The notes under the pieces: model-generated
Told to the model about the DNA's origin: nothing
The model's database searches: none
What the model saw: the letters and a program-made list of their open reading frames with translations, nothing else
Translations under genes and position numbers: made by a program
Part shown: one piece after another, positions 15,138 to 17,409 of the stretch
How the letters are laid out: every line of letters starts with the position of its first letter
How positions within the stretch are numbered: position 1 is the stretch's first letter
DNA from: Ramicandelaber brevisporus
Lineage: Eukaryota > Kickxellomycota > Ramicandelaberales > Ramicandelaberaceae
Direction of reading: 5' to 3'
NCBI GenBank assembly: GCA_025201865.1
Contig: MU603158.1
Coordinates: 1 to 17,409 of the forward strand
DNA length: 17,409 nucleotides

Positions 15138-15764
15138 ATGCTTTCAAAGTGTATCTTTGCATTCATCGCACTCACGTTCGCTGTAACCACTGGTTTCGCG
15201 AAGGCAGCCACATCAACGAACCAGGACATGGCTTCACTTGACCCGATCATTCCACAGCCGCCGGCTCTTGATATTCCTTCTGACATCATCACGACGGCGT
15301 CAGACGAGTTCGTGCTGCCAACAGTAACTGAAACCAGCACAAAGACCATTACCAAGACTCGCACCGTTGGTATCACGGAGACTCACATCAAGACTAAGGT
15401 TCGTACCACAGCCACCATCCAGGAAAAGAGTAACCTGGTTCACGGTCGCAGTGCCCTCCAGACAGTATTTGGAGTGCCAGATCAGATTGATGCTGAGAAG
15501 GATGAGACTAAGACAACTACCACGACTGTTACTAAGACCAAGACCAAGACCAAGACCAAGACCAAGTTTGAAACGATTACAACAACCGACGACGAGTACA
15601 CCACAACCACATTCACATCAACAGTGACGACGACGCTGCCACCAATTCCGCCAACCGTCACTGAAACTGTGACCAAAACAGTGAGTTCAGGCGTCATACA
15701 GCGAGTTCACCTTTCGTTAATGTCACTCTTTGTCATGACTACTCTTACACTCGCCCATGCTTAG
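15138..15764 (+). CDS. Predicted secreted, Thr-rich, GPI-anchored cell-surface protein
   Basis: Predicted 208-aa surface protein, probably a heavily O-glycosylated cell-wall or plasma-membrane GPI protein. It has a signal peptide (about 1-23, MLSKCIFAFIALTFAVTTG, cleavage near AKA/AT). The mature body is rich in Thr, Val and Lys, with TVTET, TKTITKT and TVTETVTK motifs. It also has a strict Thr-Lys dipeptide run (about 132-143). The C-terminus fits a GPI signal: small residues SSG at 183-185 as the omega region, a short spacer, then a hydrophobic tail (190-208). I start at the ATG on 15138 (TCAAGATGC, A at -3) because it opens the signal peptide. The frame is open from 15063, but that start would bury it. 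There is no enzymatic domain. Kexin could act on the single GR or QR sites, but no KR or RR site is present. Confidence 0.75.
   Translation: MLSKCIFAFIALTFAVTTGFAKAATSTNQDMASLDPIIPQPPALDIPSDIITTASDEFVLPTVTETSTKTITKTRTVGITETHIKTKVRTTATIQEKSNLVHGRSALQTVFGVPDQIDAEKDETKTTTTTVTKTKTKTKTKTKFETITTTDDEYTTTTFTSTVTTTLPPIPPTVTETVTKTVSSGVIQRVHLSLMSLFVMTTLTLAHA
15531..15566 (+). repeat. (ACCAAG)n hexanucleotide repeat encoding Thr-Lys
   Basis: ACTAAG followed by five perfect ACCAAG units, in frame, encoding six Thr-Lys pairs in the surface protein. A TK copy-number repeat of this type may vary between strains. Confidence 0.9.
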
Positions 15765-15874
15765 ATTTAAGGCAATCATTCGTTTGTTTTCTCAGCTGTT
15801 TAAAATGAATTGTCAATTCTAAGAACAAAGACAGATAGTTAGTCGGCTCCCTTTCCAATCAGCTCTCCATCTAT
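15765..15874. other. Short convergent spacer
   Basis: 110 bp between the stop of the surface protein gene (+) and the stop of the Cys-rich gene (-). Neither strand shows AATAAA. The two 3' UTRs probably overlap. Confidence 0.4.
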
Positions 15875-16087
15875 TTACTGGCTATCAGGACAAGTCTCGA
15901 GCAAACTGCCTTGGCAGCGCCATCCACAAGATGGGCCAACATAGATGCAGTCGCCAGCAGGGCGACACGATGCGTCCCAAGAGCCACCACAAAATGGAGC
16001 AGAACACTCACAGCTCTGTGCGGTCACAGATGAATTAAAAGCGCAAAACAGCGTTGCTAAAACGAGAGCGACAAAAGGTGCCTTCAT
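15875..16087 (-). CDS. Small secreted cysteine-rich protein (8 mature Cys)
   Basis: Predicted 70-aa protein, of which about 46 are mature. It has a clean signal peptide (residues 1-23, hydrophobic core FVALVLATLFCAF, cleavage likely after SVTA). The mature part has eight Cys at 26, 28, 33, 41, 47, 54, 58 and 66, so the spacing is C-1-C-4-C-7-C-5-C-6-C-3-C-7-C. The even number suggests four disulfides. I do not recognise this spacing as a named family. Small secreted proteins of this size in fungi include effectors, antimicrobial peptides and carbohydrate-binding peptides; none is asserted here. The start ATG (16087-16085) opens the signal peptide. No intron is seen. The short length is offset by the signal peptide and the Cys pattern, which are unlikely by chance. 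Confidence 0.65.
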   Translation of the reverse strand: MKAPFVALVLATLFCAFNSSVTAQSCECSAPFCGGSWDASCRPAGDCIYVGPSCGWRCQGSLLETCPDSQ

Positions 16088-16341
16088 AGCAGAATGAAGT
16101 TATCAAGAAAAAATAGTAAAAATATGAAAGGTGGATGCAGTTGACAAGTGCAAATTGTGAAATGGGGAGAAGTGTCGAACATGAATTAGATCTGATATAA
16201 GAAGAAAACAGCAGCGCCAAGACTTCAGGTATACATGAATATCGACAAATATGTTCCCAATGTCGCACATAATAACTCAATGTGATACAAACAGGTAGTT
16301 TATATTCTAACAAAGATGATGAACCTAAGCTACATTTGTAC

Positions 16342-16347
16342 CACGTG
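16342..16347. promoter_or_regulatory. CACGTG E-box palindrome
   Basis: Perfect CACGTG, the core site of fungal bHLH factors of the Cbf1/Pho4/SREBP type, between the divergent genes. Motif seen; function inferred. One copy could occur by chance. Confidence 0.4.
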
Positions 16348-16568
16348 ATACTATTACAATCTTTATATAACAACAAAGTTCAGCTAGATTATGTTAACTC
16401 ATTTGAAACTAAATTGGTCAAAAGGAAAAGAAAAAACAATGTTGAGTAAGAATGTTTCCAAAGCTTCGATTACCTAGTCTGATTACAAAGTCGGGGAAGT
16501 TTGTACTAATTGTGTCAGCTTATGTAAAGCCATTATGTCAGCCAACTTTTGAAAGGGAGTGGGTGCAC

Positions 16569-16576
16569 TATAAATA
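16569..16576 (+). promoter_or_regulatory. TATA box of the GST gene
   Basis: TATAAATA lies 74-81 nt upstream of the GST start codon. Transcription starting about 30 nt downstream would give a leader of about 50 nt, and this supports the ATG at 16650 over the one at 16452. Confidence 0.6.
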
Positions 16577-16649
16577 TAGAACTAGAAAGTTGCTCATCTT
16601 CCGCATTCCATTCCGACCCAACGTCACACATTCCTTCGATTCGATAAAC

Positions 16650-17336
16650 ATGTCTGCACCTGTCAAAGCCATCACTGCCGCTGCTACGAGTAAGCACTTT
16701 ACTCTCTATTGTTTCCCGTCGGCCAACCCGCTCAAGGTGCTTATTGCGCTCGAAACGCTCGGTTTCACTTCTGACGACTACAATGTCGTTTTCATGGATA
16801 TCCGCACTGGCATCCAGAAGCAGCCGTGGTTCCTCGCGCTGAATCCAAACGGCAAGGTGCCGGTGCTCACCGACCACCGCAACGGCGACTTCCATGTGTT
16901 CGAGTCCGGTGCTATCCTGCAGTACCTCGCTGCCAAGTACGACCCCGAACATAAGATTGCACCAGCTCGCACTGTCGACCTCAAAGCAGCAAGCGAAGTT
17001 GAGCAGTGGTTACACTTCCAGATGGGCGGCGTCGGCCCCATGATTGGACAGTATTTCCATTTTAACAAGTTCGCGCCGGAGAGACTCGAATACGCCATCA
17101 AACGGTATCATGACGAGTCGCGCCGTCTGGCAGCTGTCATCGATACTCACTTGAAAGACAAACAGTGGCTGGCAGCTGGACAGTTCACGATTGCCGATAT
17201 CGCCAACTTTTCGTGGCTGCGCTTTGCACCAACTTACGAATTGGATCTAACTTCACGGGCGGGCCGCCCTCACGAAAAATTAGTCTTAAGTTATAGGACA
17301 GGGGATTTTACGCGAAAACATTCCACACCGAGTTGA
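16650..17336 (+). CDS. Glutathione S-transferase, Ure2/YfcG-like; C-terminus interrupted
   Basis: Predicted cytosolic GST that conjugates or reduces substrates with glutathione. The N-terminal thioredoxin-like domain (about 16-98) begins FTLYCFPSANPLKVLIALE. It has the cis-Pro loop NPNGKVPVL (65-73, Pro71) and the glutathione-binding ESGAIL (85-90), as in Ure2p and bacterial YfcG. A helical C-terminal domain follows, with QFTIADIANFSW at 178-189. After residue ~201 (YELDLTS) the expected final segment, a Pro-Asn/His linker then W..R....PA.., is missing. It is replaced by an unrelated GC-rich then AT-rich stretch ending at a TGA (17334-17336). No splice donor is seen before the break. The product may therefore be truncated, disrupted, or cut by an assembly or insertion junction. 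Start at 16650: ATAAACATGTC (A at -3) and the TATA box position. Confidence 0.8.
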   Translation: MSAPVKAITAAATSKHFTLYCFPSANPLKVLIALETLGFTSDDYNVVFMDIRTGIQKQPWFLALNPNGKVPVLTDHRNGDFHVFESGAILQYLAAKYDPEHKIAPARTVDLKAASEVEQWLHFQMGGVGPMIGQYFHFNKFAPERLEYAIKRYHDESRRLAAVIDTHLKDKQWLAAGQFTIADIANFSWLRFAPTYELDLTSRAGRPHEKLVLSYRTGDFTRKHSTPS

Positions 17337-17409
17337 TATACGCACACGAAGAGCAATGGCAACCGCCTAATCACGACCAGATGACCAGGTTAGACCAGAT
17401 GGTCACACT
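17253..17409. other. Sequence of unknown origin after the GST break
   Basis: Beginning at about 17253 the sequence no longer encodes GST. It starts with TCACG, a GC palindrome (GGGCGG-G-CCGCCC, 17257-17269) and a second TCACG (17270-17274). An AT-rich stretch follows, and then near-repeats of GACCAGATG at 17378-17402. Terminal palindromes and direct repeats fit the edge of a transposable element, but the window ends too soon to tell. Confidence 0.3.

Larger units (their letters stand above)
16088..16649. promoter_or_regulatory. Divergent promoter region of the Cys-rich gene (-) and GST gene (+)
   Basis: AT-rich 562-bp region with no convincing gene of its own. It holds a palindromic CACGTG E-box (16342-16347), TTTATATAAC at 16362-16371 (TATATAAA on the minus strand), and a strong TATA box near the GST gene. 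The plus-strand frame is open from 16452 into the GST, but that upstream part does not look like GST sequence and contains the TATA box. Confidence 0.5.

Noticed and set aside
15482-15697. Minus-strand open frame rich in Val (VLVLVLVLV) opposite the surface protein
   Set aside because: It is the antisense shadow of the ACCAAG and Thr codon repeats, with no independent support.
16452-16649. N-terminal extension of the GST from an ATG at 16452
   Set aside because: The extension contains the TATA box and has no GST-like sequence; the ATG at 16650 fits the family start.
17253-17409. LTR of a retrotransposon at the window end (TGTGACC on the minus strand)
   Set aside because: The minus strand begins with TGTGACC near the window edge, but the other end at the GST junction does not finish in CA and no target duplication is visible.
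1-17409. Operon, defence island or biosynthetic cluster
   Set aside because: Genes lie on both strands with separate eukaryotic-type signals and unrelated functions; no backbone biosynthetic enzyme or clustered pathway is present.

Overview
This window reads as nuclear DNA of a fungus, probably an early-diverging lineage. The evidence is kexin, a SUT-type sugar carrier, a UBE2G1/Ubc15-type E2, a Thr-rich GPI-type wall protein, a small secreted Cys-rich protein, and compact genes with few introns. Many genes carry CAG/CAA and other low-complexity insertions. The base composition, F-box paralogues and long single-exon genes would fit Kickxellomycotina-like fungi (for example Ramicandelaber), but that placement is an inference. 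No rRNA, tRNA, CRISPR array or complete mobile element was recognised.

Layout. Positions 179-1708 (+) and 1883-3511 (-) are two convergent F-box/LRR-like paralogues. Positions 3875-6034 (-) encode a GPH/SUT-type major facilitator, and 6267-9185 (-) a complete kexin proprotein convertase. Between kexin and the next gene (9186-9830) lies a divergent regulatory region. It also holds an unexplained coding-looking minus-strand frame (9425-9694). Positions 9831-10606 (+) hold a two-exon UBE2G1/Ubc15-type E2, followed by a 1370-aa single-frame gene (10816-14928, +). The last ~275 residues of that protein resemble Integrator subunit 8. Positions 15138-15764 (+) encode a predicted GPI-anchored Thr-rich surface protein. 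It converges on a 70-aa secreted protein with eight mature cysteines (15875-16087, -). A divergent promoter region (16088-16649) with a CACGTG site and a TATA box leads to a Ure2/YfcG-like glutathione S-transferase (16650 onward, +). The GST frame loses family resemblance at about 17253 and the window ends in sequence of unknown origin.

How the genes fit together. This is mainly a set of independent housekeeping and accessory genes, not an operon or defence island. Two loose themes appear. One is ubiquitin: two candidate SCF substrate receptors and an E2. The other is secretion and surface: the Golgi protease kexin plus two secreted or surface proteins. No shared regulation is visible.

The strongest leads are the INTS8-like protein (Integrator is missing from the model yeasts), candidate introns in that gene (69 or 72 nt in frame, and one ending exactly at the ATG), the abrupt junction inside the GST, and the unidentified minus-strand frame at 9425-9694. 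I did not find a convincing wholly new multi-gene system.
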